From assembly GCA_024707265.1 (NCBI GenBank), contig JANQAB010000004.1:744001-808000 (forward strand): 64,000 nucleotides of DNA, written 5' to 3'. The position numbers and the translations under genes are program-made. Shown here piece after piece: positions 1 through 9,154 of this stretch. Positions within the stretch are counted from its first letter, which is position 1. Every line of letters begins with the position of its first letter. The notes under the pieces are model-generated. The model saw only the letters and a list, made by a program, of their open reading frames with translations, had not been told where the DNA came from and ran no database searches. The DNA comes from Sporocytophaga sp. Lineage in GTDB: Bacteria > Bacteroidota > Bacteroidia > Cytophagales > Cytophagaceae.

Positions 1-263
1 TTTTTCCTCGTTTAAAAGCGTTTTACGATTTAGACTATTTAGTAGTTTTGTTATATAAAAAAATAACTAGTCAAAGTTTAAATAATTATATTTTTGTTTG
101 ATTTGTCCCTTAATTGCTGATTAATTAAAGTTTAATGGTGTTTTATGTGAATTGAATTTATTTGCCAAAAAATTATATTTTTTAAATAAGTGCATATTTG
201 TATAAAACAAACATTAGGCTTTAGGCGTAAAAATCCCTCCAAGCTATTAAAATCACAATTACT
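1..263. other. Left-edge non-coding DNA
   Basis: Very AT-rich leader with no convincing ORF or RNA gene. An 8-mer fitting the Bacteroidota -7 consensus TAnnTTTG (TATTTTTG, 89-96) is present, but it lies about 170 nt from the next start codon and has no clear -33 partner, so promoter assignment is weak. Confidence 0.3.
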
Positions 264-449
264 ATGGAACAGGATGTATTTTTATTATTGAAGGACTATT
301 ATTCGCTCAAGTCAGAGAGACAAAAGATACTTGCACAGAACTGTACCAACAGCAAAAAAAGCAGACCTAGCGAACTGGATGAAATTGAGCAAAAAATGCA
401 ATCTTTATTTGAAATAATAAAAAAGGATTGTAGAAATTCTTACTACTAA
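264..449 (+). CDS. Small hypothetical protein, 61 aa
   Basis: A 61-residue, highly charged, predicted helical protein with Lys/Glu-rich stretches (for example ELDEIEQKMQSLFEIIKK) and no signal peptide or membrane segment. I do not recognise a family. The size and style resemble the equally small ORF at 6035-6220, which also carries a Glu/Leu-rich helical C-terminus, but the sequences do not align convincingly. It is divergent or convergent with its neighbours and not in an operon. It may be a real small cytoplasmic protein or chance; only the codon use (AAA/GAA-rich, like neighbouring genes) favours coding. Confidence 0.4.
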   Translation: MEQDVFLLLKDYYSLKSERQKILAQNCTNSKKSRPSELDEIEQKMQSLFEIIKKDCRNSYY

Positions 450-479
450 CTTCTTATATCAGATTTGGCAGGTTTTTAA

Positions 480-1146
480 TTAAATAAGATTAAATGCCTG
501 TGCAAATTTGGTTAGTTCATATTGATTCTGAATTCGTAATTTATTTCTGATATTCTTACGGTGAGTACTAATTGTTTTTTTTGAAATATGAAGCATTTCA
601 GCTATATCAGCAGATTGCTGACCCATAGCCATTTGTTTAAGAATCTCTTTTTCCCTGTTGGTCAAACTTGAAAATAATTTATGATTTTCCCGAAGGAATG
701 TATTTTCATCTAACAACCTGTCAACTTTTGCATTTATTGAATTTTGCGAATCAATCGGACATGCAATAATTATGATATGCGTAGGTGCTCCATTTTCATC
801 CGAATGAAATATTTTTAACGTGCTGAGATACCACGTCCAATCGTGGTTTTTACTTTTTCTCACTTGTTGAAAAAATGAAATTAATTCATTCTCATTTTTT
901 GGACTCGATGAGTTTTAATATTTTGGGTGAATAATCTTTCCAGTCTTCAATATTAAAATACCTATCATTGTATTCAGCGTTTTCAATGCTTTTAATCTCT
1001 TCCAGATCCACACCAAGAATATTCAAGCCACGAGAAGACATGTATTCAATTTTCAAATCAAAAAGATTTTGTATGATGATGACACCGGGAATTAAATCTG
1101 ATGTTGCAGCTATGCCCTCAAGTTTTCGCTTAAAAGGAAGATTCAT
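480..1146 (-). pseudogene. PAS-LuxR transcriptional regulator, split by a one-base frameshift
   Basis: Two reverse-strand ORFs are halves of one regulator. The first 84 residues (starting MNLPFKRKLEG at 1146) look like the start of a PAS sensor domain (PGVIIIQNLFDLKIEYMSS). The second part contains the rest of the PAS fold (WTWYLSTLKIF) and a LuxR/GerE helix-turn-helix: LTNREKEILKQMAMGQ, SADIAEMLHISKKTIS, then RNKLRIQN, about residues 160-207 of the joined protein. The break lies at a coding-strand run of six A (895-900); five A would read SKNENELISFF straight through and give a 221-aa protein (666 nt). This domain pair is common among Bacteroidota one-component regulators. Either sequencing over-call or true frameshift. 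No cognate target is suggested by context. Confidence 0.8.
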
Positions 1147-1316
1147 AATAGTTTAATATGTTATTCTTGTAAAATGTTATTCTGACTTGGTTAATTAGAA
1201 ATATTATTTTCAATTTGTTCCAATGAAAGTATTCTCTTCATCTTTAAATCAAGACTGGAATAATAACTTGGTTTTCAAAGGTGTCATTAATTTTAAAGTT
1301 AAATATAATTTTACGA

Positions 1317-2424
1317 ATGCTTATAAATGTCATAGAAATTTTTAAATCTAAAATAAAGCTTTTAGAGCCATTCAAGATTTCTTTGGGTATTTTGGATTAT
1401 GCTGAAAACGTAATTGTCAGAATTACAACTGATAATGGTCTGGTTGGCATCGGAGAATGTAGTCCGTTCAGGACTATTAATGGTGAAAGTATGGATACCG
1501 GTTTTATCGTCGCGCAATACTTAGGAAATGTCCTCATTGGGGAAAATCCACTTGCAATCGAAGAGTGTGTCACTATGATGAATAAAGTCATATATGGAAA
1601 TACCAGTATTAAAAGTGCTTTTGATATGGCTTTGTATGACATTGCATCACAGTATGCTAATTTACCATTGTACAAATTTCTTGGTGGAAACAATTCCACA
1701 CAGATTATTACAGATTATACTATAAGTATAGACAGGCCTGAAAAGATGGCTGATGATGCCATTAAAATAAGAGATAAAGGTTTTAAAATCATTAAGGTTA
1801 AACTTGGAGGAACGAGAGGAGATGATATAGAAAGAATTAAGCGGATCCGTACTCAAATAGGATATGATATTCCCCTGAGAATTGATGCTAATCAGGGCTG
1901 GGATTGTCGGACAGCAGTTGAGGTACTTAAAGATCTTGAACCTTATAAAATTCAACATTGTGAAGAGCCTATCCCGAGATGGGATTTTATGAACCTTCCT
2001 TTTGTTAAGAAAAATAGCCCTATTCCGATTATGGCTGATGAATCATGTTGTGATCATCATGATGCAGCAAGGCTTATTGGATTAGATGCTTGTCACAGGT
2101 TCAATATAAAATTGGGAAAATCTTCAGGTATATTTAATGCTTTAAAAAATTATTAGCCTTGCAGAGAAGGTTGATATACCTATTCAGATAGGAGGTTTTC
2201 TTGAATCCAGACTGGGCTTCACGGCTTCAGCTCATTTAAGTCTATCCAATGGCATTATAAAATATTTCGATTTTGATACTCCTTTGATGTTTGAGGAAGA
2301 TCCGGTAACAGGTGGCATAACCTATGGAACAAACGGTCTTGTTACTTTGCCAGAGACAATTGGTCTTGGAGCTTCTTTTGATGAAAGTTATCTTCATGAA
2401 TTACCCAGGGTATCAATTCATTGA
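1317..2424 (+). pseudogene. L-Ala-D/L-Glu-type dipeptide epimerase (enolase superfamily), frameshifted
   Basis: Muconate-lactonizing-type enolase-superfamily enzyme, best fit dipeptide epimerase of peptidoglycan peptide recycling. Catalytic elements are visible: Lys-x-Lys (K160, K162 in IKVKLGG), metal ligands D190 (RIDANQGW), E216/E217 (EEPI) and D241 (MADES), and K265 (NIKLGK). The open frame stops at 2156 after NALKNY, but another frame continues IISLAEKVDIPIQIGGFLES and ends at 2422-2424 with family-like C-terminal sequence. The A run at 2144-2149 has six bases; five join the halves as NALKIISLAEK and yield 368 aa, normal for the family. I prefer the ATG at 1317 over the GTG at 1281 because family proteins begin just before the capping-domain strand. 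Substrate specificity is inferred only. Confidence 0.85.
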
Positions 2425-2449
2425 TATATTCAAAAATAAGTATGAAGCT

Positions 2450-3157
2450 TTATTGAAATTGTTTAAGTGGGTCAACTTTCCTTTGATAGTATTTTTCAAG
2501 GCGTTGAAGAACAAGAATTGATACTATCAGCCAGACATAACCGATCGCAAAACCTGCCAATACATCACTGGCAAAATGAACACCAAGATACACCCTGCTT
2601 AGCCCAATTAAATGGATTATCAGTAGCAGGATAATTGTAAGGACCCATTTCAATCCTTTTTGTGGTACTTCTTTCCATGTAAAATAAATAAGCAAACCAT
2701 AAAAGGAGAAAGCTGTCATAGAATGCCCGCTTGGAAAGCTTAAACCTGAGGCCTCTGAAAGTTTTTCTACAAGAGGCCTTGGTCTGTTAAATAAAAATTT
2801 TAGTAAAAGATTTAACAACAAACATCCTACTACTACCACCGGAACTTTCAGGCTGTACCAGCGATGTTTCCTTACAAACAGAAAATATATAAGGAGAAGA
2901 ATAAACATGACAGGTATAAACTCTCTGGAAGCAAGAAAACTCATTGTTTTCATGAAAGTAGTCAGTGTTGGTGAAGTAAATTGATGAACCCATTGATATA
3001 AAAAATGGTCGAATTGTTCCTGTTTGTCATAAAACAACTCTTTTACTATTAATCCAAACAGAAAAATAGAAGCAAAGAAAAGTATTCCTGTTATTAAAAA
3101 CTCAATGGAAAAAAGTGCAATAATGGCAATGGTCTTTCTGTAAACCTTTTTGATCAT
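2450..3157 (-). CDS. PAP2 family membrane phosphatase
   Basis: Integral membrane phosphatidic-acid-phosphatase-type (PAP2) enzyme. The three-part active-site signature is complete: KFLFNRPRP (KxxxxxxRP), PSGHSM, and SRVYLGVHFASDVLAG. About six hydrophobic helices flank these motifs, with the motifs facing the periplasmic side as in lipid phosphatases (phosphatidate, undecaprenyl-PP or lipid A type). A longer frame begins at a TTG (3199), but the ATG at 3157 (MIKKVYRKT), 14 codons in, sits directly before the first helix and is the likelier start, giving 235 aa. It converges with the epimerase gene, 25 bp apart. The exact lipid substrate cannot be read from sequence. Confidence 0.88.
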   Translation of the reverse strand: MIKKVYRKTIAIIALFSIEFLITGILFFASIFLFGLIVKELFYDKQEQFDHFLYQWVHQFTSPTLTTFMKTMSFLASREFIPVMFILLLIYFLFVRKHRWYSLKVPVVVVGCLLLNLLLKFLFNRPRPLVEKLSEASGLSFPSGHSMTAFSFYGLLIYFTWKEVPQKGLKWVLTIILLLIIHLIGLSRVYLGVHFASDVLAGFAIGYVWLIVSILVLQRLEKYYQRKVDPLKQFQ

Positions 3158-3425
3158 ACTGTTTAAACCGTGGTTATACCACCTTTGTTTTTTTTTCAAT
3201 ATATATAGTAATCCCGGTAATAACTAGGAGATACCCTGACAACTCCTTCTATCTTTCCCTAAATTTGGTCAAGTCTTTTCGTTTTTGCTGGATTAGAAAA
3301 TTTCTTTAGGTGATAAGGGCTGGTAAATTGTCTAGTTTTAGAAGACAGGTGATGTTTACATTAGGATAAAAAGGTTAGAAGTTGTATAATGATATTAATG
3401 TAAAAACTATAAGAAAAAACGTAGG

Positions 3426-4094
3426 ATGGATAAATTAATTTCTAAGTTAAGAAAAGCAGAATCAAACGGAGGAGAGGTTAATGTAGAAGATCTGCTTGCA
3501 TTACTTAAATTAAAAGACGCTTCAATTTGTCCAGAATTAAAGCGTCTAAAGCAAGACTTTAATTGGAAAGCTGTTGATAATCCGGAAAACGAAGTTCCAC
3601 TAGGTGCTTGGGCCGATGTTATTTGTGTATATTACGAGCGGGGTTTTAAGGCTCTTTACTCTATAGCTATTCAACATACTAGATTACTTGGAATAGTACT
3701 TGGTGTTTGTGAAGAAATTAAAACTGAAGAATCTCTTAAAACTGTTTTTTCTTTGTTCGAGTTTTTTATTCAGGATAAGAATGACCTTATTAATGCTAAA
3801 AAAAGCGTTCTGACAATTAATTTAATGATATCATTTGATAATAAGATTAATTTTACTGATAAATTAAAGGCTGATTTATTAGATCTTTTATATCTGTTTA
3901 TTAATACTGTTGATACAGAATATAATTCTGACGAAGGAATGATAATAGCTGGTTATTGTGTAATTAGGAGAGTAGGAAATAAAGATACAATTGAATTCAT
4001 TAAAAAGAGGCCAAAACTAAAAGACGAAGGAGGGGCTGGCCTGGAATCAATAGTGATAAAAGCTATTAAAAAGAATCTCAGTAATAATAAATAG
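3426..4094 (+). CDS. Hypothetical HEAT-like helical protein, 222 aa
   Basis: Not recognised. The protein is soluble, all-helical and Leu/Lys-rich, with a repeating pattern (SLKTVFSLFEFFIQDK, ADLLDLLYLFINTV, DTIEFIKKRPKLK) that suggests HEAT/ARM-like helical hairpins. Bacteroidota genomes carry many similar proteins as immunity partners of polymorphic toxins, but no toxin gene lies nearby, so that idea is only analogy. Preceded by an A-rich leader (taagaaaaaacgtagg) typical of translation starts here. It stands alone, facing the T9SS gene on the other strand and ending just before a hairpin terminator. Confidence 0.6.
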   Translation: MDKLISKLRKAESNGGEVNVEDLLALLKLKDASICPELKRLKQDFNWKAVDNPENEVPLGAWADVICVYYERGFKALYSIAIQHTRLLGIVLGVCEEIKTEESLKTVFSLFEFFIQDKNDLINAKKSVLTINLMISFDNKINFTDKLKADLLDLLYLFINTVDTEYNSDEGMIIAGYCVIRRVGNKDTIEFIKKRPKLKDEGGAGLESIVIKAIKKNLSNNK

Positions 4095-4157
4095 TAGTCC
4101 TTATCTGTCGAAAGTTAATTTCTGAAGTATTTTCAGGAGGTATAAAATATAAACCCC

Positions 4158-4194
4158 AAAGGCCCGAACTTCTATATAAAAATTCGAGCCTTTT
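4158..4194. terminator. Terminator hairpin between convergent genes
   Basis: Arms AAAGGCcCGAA (4158-4168) and TTCGaGCCTTTT (4183-4194) pair with one mismatch around an AT loop. It lies between the convergent ends at 4094 and 4216 and could serve both strands; the T tract is short. Confidence 0.55.
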
Positions 4195-4215
4195 GAATTT
4201 ATAAAATCAGTACTG

Positions 4216-5695
4216 TTACTTTTTAATTAGTTTTCCTTTTTGAACAATATTACCATTTCTTACAATTTCATATAAGTAGAAACCGCTCATCATTCCATCT
4301 GTCTGCATTGAGGGAGTTATTTCCTGATTATACACTGTTCTCCCATTAATATCTTTTACTGTCAGTTGATCTCCTTCCTGATAATTTTGAACGTTAATAT
4401 CACTTTGTACGGGATTCGGATAAATCAGTAAAGCACTGTTGTTTCCCGAAGGGTATAAATTTGTGAGCACGTCTTCAACGGTTACATCAATCTTGGCTCT
4501 TTTGCTTTCACAACCATCTTCATCAGCTTGTGCTACCCAATAAGACACATTACCAATAGCAGCAGTCGAAGGAGTTGGTACATTTCCACTGTAGTTATCT
4601 CCTCTTTCAGATGTATACCATTTTAAGGCAACACCTGTATTAGTAAATGCAGCCGTTAAAGGGGCAGCAGGTGTACCAATAGTATACATCACCGGAGTAG
4701 TTACAGATGGTGCTTCGGAGGGATCGTTTTCACCATAAACTTTCACAAGTAAATCAACCGTTGACCATGTTGAAGCATTAGAAGTTATTCTAACAGAAGT
4801 TACAGGGATGTAGGAGGAAAGATCATATGTTTGATTAAGATTGGTTGATGATCCTATGTGTTGTCCATTAACGTAATAGTCGTAATTAGAAGTACCTGTC
4901 CATACATTACTGCCAGTATATATATTACTATTGATATTTATTATGACTTTCTTCTGACATGTGCTGAAATTACTTAATTCTACAGAAGGGTTAGGAGTTC
5001 TGCTGGCAGCATACCCGTGATAACTTAGCGATTGTGGCTCTACAATAACATCAATCTTTGCTCTTTTACTTTCACAACCATCTTCACCAGCTTCTGATAC
5101 CCAATAAGAAATTGTGTCTATGCTAGCAGTAGAAGGAGTTGGTGCAGTTGCGCTGTAGTTATCTCCTAATTCGGAGGTATACCATTTTAATTTAACACCT
5201 GTGTTGGTCATGGTAGCAGTTAGCGGAGTAGCTTGTGCATTTTTGCTATAAAGTACTGGTGTTGTTACTGATGGAGCCTGAGATGGATCAATTTCACCAT
5301 AAACCTTCACCTGTAATATAACTACTGACCATGTATAAGCATTAGATACTTACTTTAACAGAAGTAACCGGGATGTAGGAAGAAATATCTAATATTTTAG
5401 ATTGTTCTGTATAGGATCCAATCAGTGCATCATTAACATAAACATTGTAATTGGCTGTGCCAGTCCATACATTGCTAGAAGAAAATATATCACTGTATAT
5501 ATCTAATTCAACCTTTGCCTGACAGGTGCTAAAATTATTTAACAGTACAGAAGGTTGTGGATTACGACTTGCTGCTGAACCACGATAACTTAGAAATTGA
5601 GAAGATACATCCTGAGAAGAAGCATATACAATAGAATTAAACCCTGCTATCATCAAGATAATAATAAAGTTTAATAGACATTTTTTCATACGCAC
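4216..5695 (-). pseudogene. Secreted two-repeat protein with T9SS sorting domain, frameshifted
   Basis: N-terminal signal peptide (MRMKKCLLNFIIILMIAGF), then two tandem copies of a roughly 190-residue module, then a type A T9SS C-terminal domain (IYPNPVQSDINV ... GFYLYEIVRNG ... KGKLIKK). Each module has a beta-rich part (LSYRGSAASRNP / LSYHGYAASRTP, VWTGTANYNVYVN / VWTGTSNYDYYVN) and an Ig-like part ending DGCESKRAKIDV. The frame breaks after VTSVKVSI at about 5347: copy 1 carries one extra base in a non-homopolymer context where copy 2 reads through (VRITSNASTW), and removing it restores 492 aa. The protein would be exported through the outer membrane and anchored or released at the cell surface; likely adhesin or polysaccharide binding, not demonstrable. 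Confidence 0.75.
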
Positions 5696-6034
5696 TATGT
5701 TTTAAGGTTAATAGAGGCTATTATACTTTATTTCGACTTACTTGTTGCGCAGCACCTATCAATATTGATAATTTTCATTGATCTCTTCTATTAAAATCCT
5801 CTTTTGCAAAAAGATAACAAGACCTGCTCTTTTCGAATTATCTTTCAAAAAACTACTTCCCAATCTGCTATCGTAGACTAAATTGGAAGGACGGTCTTTG
5901 CCTGGAGGGCTTTTCTGGACCTTTGTGATTATTAAATAAGTTTTAATAACTAACTGAAAAAAAAATCTTTTACTAAAATATTTTCCCCAACCAGCCGTCT
6001 ACAATCTTAATTATGAACTGATAAAAATTGAACC
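5696..6034. other. Intergenic DNA without visible features
   Basis: About 340 bp between divergent genes. No coding frame, RNA gene or clear hairpin was seen; it presumably holds the promoter of the T9SS protein gene on the minus strand. Confidence 0.3.
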
Positions 6035-6220
6035 ATGCAAAACGAAAGTACTCTCTTATATTCTGAAAATTCGGATAGGATTTCTTCTTTGAATCAAATC
6101 ATTCAGACAGAAATCATTCCGAGATTCAACTACCTTTCGGAAATCATTACTCCTAATAAAGAAGAACTTGAAGAGCTTGAAATGTTAAAAGAGATCCTGC
6201 TGAGCTATTTGTTTTTTTAA
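6035..6220 (+). CDS. Small hypothetical protein, 61 aa
   Basis: A 61-residue acidic helical protein (NKEELEELEMLKEILLSYL at the C-terminus) without signal peptide. No family recognised. It starts MQNESTLLYSEN after an A-rich leader and ends in front of a heptanucleotide repeat tract. The same length as the ORF at 264-449 is probably coincidence. Evidence for coding is limited to codon style and a plausible start. Confidence 0.4.
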   Translation: MQNESTLLYSENSDRISSLNQIIQTEIIPRFNYLSEIITPNKEELEELEMLKEILLSYLFF

Positions 6221-6276
6221 TATATAAAAGCCGGACTTTTTACATTTAAAAGAATGGTTTATCTGATTCTTATCTT

Positions 6277-6325
6277 CTTAAAACTTATTACTTAAAACTT
6301 ATTACTTAAAACTTACTAGTTACTA
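6277..6325. repeat. Heptanucleotide tandem repeat
   Basis: Seven consecutive 7-bp units, alternating CTTAAAA and CTTATTA and then CTTACTA, GTTACTA. Same 7-bp periodicity and A/T/C(G) composition as tracts at 23852, 36726 and 38645 (on the other strand the consensus is close to AAAGTNN). Confidence 0.75.
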
Positions 6326-6400
6326 CTTTTCTATTGGTATGATAAAAGTTTTAAGTAATTCCTTTTACATTAGTTTATAATCAAATACGATATTTGAGGT

Positions 6401-6592
6401 TCCGGAATAGAACCATCCATAGAACCACAATCCGGCAAGAACTCATTCCAGGTTGAAAGGAGTGCAGGAATATCTCCACTTATATTCCTGAATACCAAAT
6501 ATAAGAATTAGTATATCTCTGATGATGTAGAACATTCAGGATATAACTCATTCGAGCTGACTTATACATTTCAATTATCAAAAACATTATTA
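6401..6592 (+). pseudogene. Decayed C-terminal fragment of an outer-membrane beta-barrel protein
   Basis: Reading the frame of 6401 gives a typical last part of a Bacteroidota outer-membrane barrel: NSFQVERSAGISPLIFLNTK, then YISDDVEHSGYNSFELTY and TFQLSK, with alternating polar/aromatic strands. A TAG stop interrupts it at 6509-6511 (KYKN*YIS), and the frame is closed upstream by a TGA before 6401. No start or upstream barrel remains. Best read as the relic of a TonB-dependent-receptor or OmpA-like barrel gene abutting the sulfatase start. Coding potential is inferred from the translated pattern only. Confidence 0.45.
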
Positions 6593-6593
6593 T

Positions 6594-8447
6594 ATGAAGA
6601 GAAAGTTACTTTCAGCTTTGCTGCTAAGCACTGCGCTGTCGTCGTTTGCCCAAAATGAAGAGCCACAATGGAACGGAAAAATTAACAAGTCCTGGAAAGC
6701 TTCCGAACCTCAAAAGGTGGAATATCTTAAGAAAGCAAAACAGGGAGCTCCAAACGTATTACTTATATTACTTGATGATGTGGGCTTTGGAGCTACCAGC
6801 GTTTTTGGTGGTTTGATTAACACCCCTAATTTTGATAGTCTGGCAAATAATGGACTGAGATACACCAATTTTCATACCGCAGGGATCTGTTCACCTACCC
6901 GTTCCGCATTGCTCACAGGACGAAATCATCATGCCGTGAAAATGGGATTGTTTCCTAATTATCATTTGGGCGCCGATTTTCCCAGCTATGACGGACATAT
7001 TCTTCCGGAAAACGGAACCATCGCTGAAGTACTGAGAGACAATGGATACAGTACCTATCAGCTTGGAAAGTGGCACTTAACTCCCGATGAAGAAACTACT
7101 GATCTGGGACCCTTTGTGCGCTGGCCTTCCGGTAAAGGTTTTGATCATAATTTCGGATTTCTCGGAGGTGCTACAGATCAATACCAACCGGATTTAGTTG
7201 AAGACAATCAGCATATCAAGCCTGACGGAAGACACCTCAATCAATTGCTGACTGATAAAGCGATAAGTTATATTGATAAACATAATAGCATTGCTCCTGA
7301 TAAACCTTTCTTTATTTATTATGCTACCGGTGCTGCACATGCTCCTCATCAGGTGGAAAAAGTCTGGAGTGATAAATACAAAGGCAAGTTTGATCAGGGG
7401 TGGGATGTATATAGAGAACAGGTTTTTGCAAACCAGAAGAAATTAGGTGTTATCCCTGCCAATGCCAAACTTCCGGAGCGCCATCCTTTAATCAAAGCCT
7501 GGAAAGATGTTCCTGCTGAAGAAAAGAAATCTTTTGCGCATTTCATGGAAGTTTATGCAGGATTCCTGGAATATACGGATTACGAAATCGGTCGACTGGT
7601 TAGTCATTTAAAAACAACCGGAGAGCTTGAAAATACTGCCATATTTATCATTATTGGTGACAATGGAGGAAGTAAAGAGGGCTCTGAATATGGAGTCATT
7701 ACCAAAACCAACCGTTTCAACAACATTAATTTTACCAGAGATGAATACCGTAAATTTGTATTGAGCGAGTTTGATAAAGTAGGTGGTAAGGAAGTCACAA
7801 GTATTGCTAACTACCCTTTAGGATGGGCTCAGGCAACCAATACACCTTTTAAACACTGGAAAGGAGATGCTAATTCTGAAGGGGCAACGCACAATCCTTT
7901 AATTGTATACTATCCAAAAGGAATTAAAGAAAGAGGTGTGAGAAATCAATATGGTCATGTGATAGATATTTTCCCTACCATCACAGAGCTTACCGGAACT
8001 TCGCAGCCAGAATATATCCGAGGATATAAACAAACAGCTCTTCAGGGAACAAGTCTGGTATATAGTATAGCGAATGCAAATGCACCTTCCAAGCATACAC
8101 AGCAGCACTATTGCATTTTTGCCAACAGAGCAATTTATAAAGACGGATGGAAAGCAGCAGCAGCGCACAAACCAACTACTCTTGAACTTTTTCCTTATTC
8201 TGATGAACCTAAACCTACCATTGACGGGAACCCTGATAATGATGTATGGGAGCTGTTTAATCTGAATGAAGATTTTAATGAACGCATCGACCTTGCAGCA
8301 AAATACCCTGAAAAGCTTAATGAGTTAAAAGCCTTGTTTGAGTCTGAAGCCCGCAAGTATAATCTTTATCCGCTTATAGACTTTGAGCATGCTGCCATCC
8401 GGAGAAAGCAGGTTCTTGAAAAGCAAGCTGAAAAGCCTAGGCAATAG
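6594..8447 (+). CDS. Arylsulfatase (formylglycine-dependent sulfatase)
   Basis: Hydrolyses sulfate esters, probably in the periplasm: signal peptide MKRKLLSALLLSTALSSFAQ precedes the mature protein. Family S1 sulfatase features: metal-binding LLILLDDVGFGATSVFGG, the maturation/active-site motif C99-S-P-T-R103 followed by SALLTGRNHH, a second active-site region YQLGKWHL, and the DNGGS metal site. At 617 aa it matches arylsulfatases acting on small aryl or steroid sulfates as well as polysaccharides. The Cys-type motif requires an anaerobic-type or FGE-type maturase, none of which is in the window. Transcription likely ends at the hairpin at 8564-8600. Natural substrate unknown. Confidence 0.93.
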   Translation: MKRKLLSALLLSTALSSFAQNEEPQWNGKINKSWKASEPQKVEYLKKAKQGAPNVLLILLDDVGFGATSVFGGLINTPNFDSLANNGLRYTNFHTAGICSPTRSALLTGRNHHAVKMGLFPNYHLGADFPSYDGHILPENGTIAEVLRDNGYSTYQLGKWHLTPDEETTDLGPFVRWPSGKGFDHNFGFLGGATDQYQPDLVEDNQHIKPDGRHLNQLLTDKAISYIDKHNSIAPDKPFFIYYATGAAHAPHQVEKVWSDKYKGKFDQGWDVYREQVFANQKKLGVIPANAKLPERHPLIKAWKDVPAEEKKSFAHFMEVYAGFLEYTDYEIGRLVSHLKTTGELENTAIFIIIGDNGGSKEGSEYGVITKTNRFNNINFTRDEYRKFVLSEFDKVGGKEVTSIANYPLGWAQATNTPFKHWKGDANSEGATHNPLIVYYPKGIKERGVRNQYGHVIDIFPTITELTGTSQPEYIRGYKQTALQGTSLVYSIANANAPSKHTQQHYCIFANRAIYKDGWKAAAAHKPTTLELFPYSDEPKPTIDGNPDNDVWELFNLNEDFNERIDLAAKYPEKLNELKALFESEARKYNLYPLIDFEHAAIRRKQVLEKQAEKPRQ

Positions 8448-8563
8448 TAGCGGTTTATGTTTGTTATTTTATAATTCAAGAAATATTGAGAATGTGGCAC
8501 TGCTTGATTCAAGTAAAAAACTCTCAATAACATTTTAAATGTAGTATATTTCAGTTCTGATTT

Positions 8564-8600
8564 CCCTCTTCGGATTAACAACCGAAGAGGGCTTCTTTTT
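8564..8600 (+). terminator. Rho-independent terminator after the sulfatase
   Basis: Perfect 10-bp stem CCCTCTTCGG (8564-8573) / CCGAAGAGGG (8582-8591), 8-nt loop, then CTTCTTTTT. It lies 117 nt past the sulfatase stop and immediately before the rhodanese start region. Confidence 0.9.
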
Positions 8601-8614
8601 AAATTAATGATACT

Positions 8615-8995
8615 ATGAAACTATATCTATTGCTCGCAATTTCCTTATTTACTAATACTGTATTTGCACAACAGTCTGCAGCAACCAATCAGGATTATCA
8701 AAAGCTTGTACAACAGCTTAAGAAAGGAGAAGTTTATCTTATCGATGTCCGAACTCCTGAAGAGTATAATGAGGGCAATCTTGAATATTCTCAGAATATA
8801 GATTATAATGGAAAAGATTTTAAGAGTAATCTGAATAAACTCGACAAGAATAAGCCTGTGTATTTGTATTGCAGGTCTGGAAATAGAAGCAGCAAAGCTA
8901 TTGATTCTCTGAAGGCTTTGGGGTTTTCAAAGTATTATAATATCGGAGGTTTCGAAAAGCTGAAGGCAGAAGGGATGTCTGTAAAGAAGCAATAA
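8615..8995 (+). CDS. Secreted rhodanese-like protein
   Basis: Single rhodanese domain (about residues 25-122) behind a signal peptide (MKLYLLLAISLFTNTVFAQ). The CDC25-like loop YLYCRSGNRSSKA carries catalytic C86, so sulfurtransferase activity is possible; VYLIDVRTPEEYNEGN is the usual N-terminal signature. At 126 aa it resembles periplasmic PspE-type thiosulfate sulfurtransferases. A start just after the preceding terminator suggests its own promoter. A link to sulfur released next door by the sulfatase is only positional. Confidence 0.9.
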   Translation: MKLYLLLAISLFTNTVFAQQSAATNQDYQKLVQQLKKGEVYLIDVRTPEEYNEGNLEYSQNIDYNGKDFKSNLNKLDKNKPVYLYCRSGNRSSKAIDSLKALGFSKYYNIGGFEKLKAEGMSVKKQ

Positions 8996-9037
8996 GATTA
9001 TCCCATTTTTTCATAAACAACCTCGTTTAAACAAGTA

Positions 9038-9071
9038 TATATTTGTTAATCAGATAATATTCTGTCTGATT
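9038..9071 (+). promoter_or_regulatory. Possible promoter and inverted repeat upstream of the ECF sigma operon
   Basis: TATATTTG (9038-9045) fits the Bacteroidota -7 element TAnnTTTG, directly followed by an inverted repeat AATCAGA (9048-9054) / TCTGATT (9065-9071). It sits about 85 nt before the sigma-factor start. No clear -33 element. Confidence 0.3.
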
Positions 9072-9154
9072 TGCTTGTCGTTTTTTGCTATTCCCGTTCA
9101 TTTTTCTTACCTTTCCTTATTAAAAGGCTATTTTTTAAGAGTATTTTCATATTT

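Noticed and set aside
1397..1958. Minus-strand ORFs opposite the epimerase gene
   Set aside because: They are shadows of an obvious enolase-superfamily gene with conserved catalytic residues.
9071..9154. Longer N-terminus of the sigma factor from TTG at 9071
   Set aside because: The extra residues are hydrophobic and not family-like; the conserved start is the ATG at 9155.
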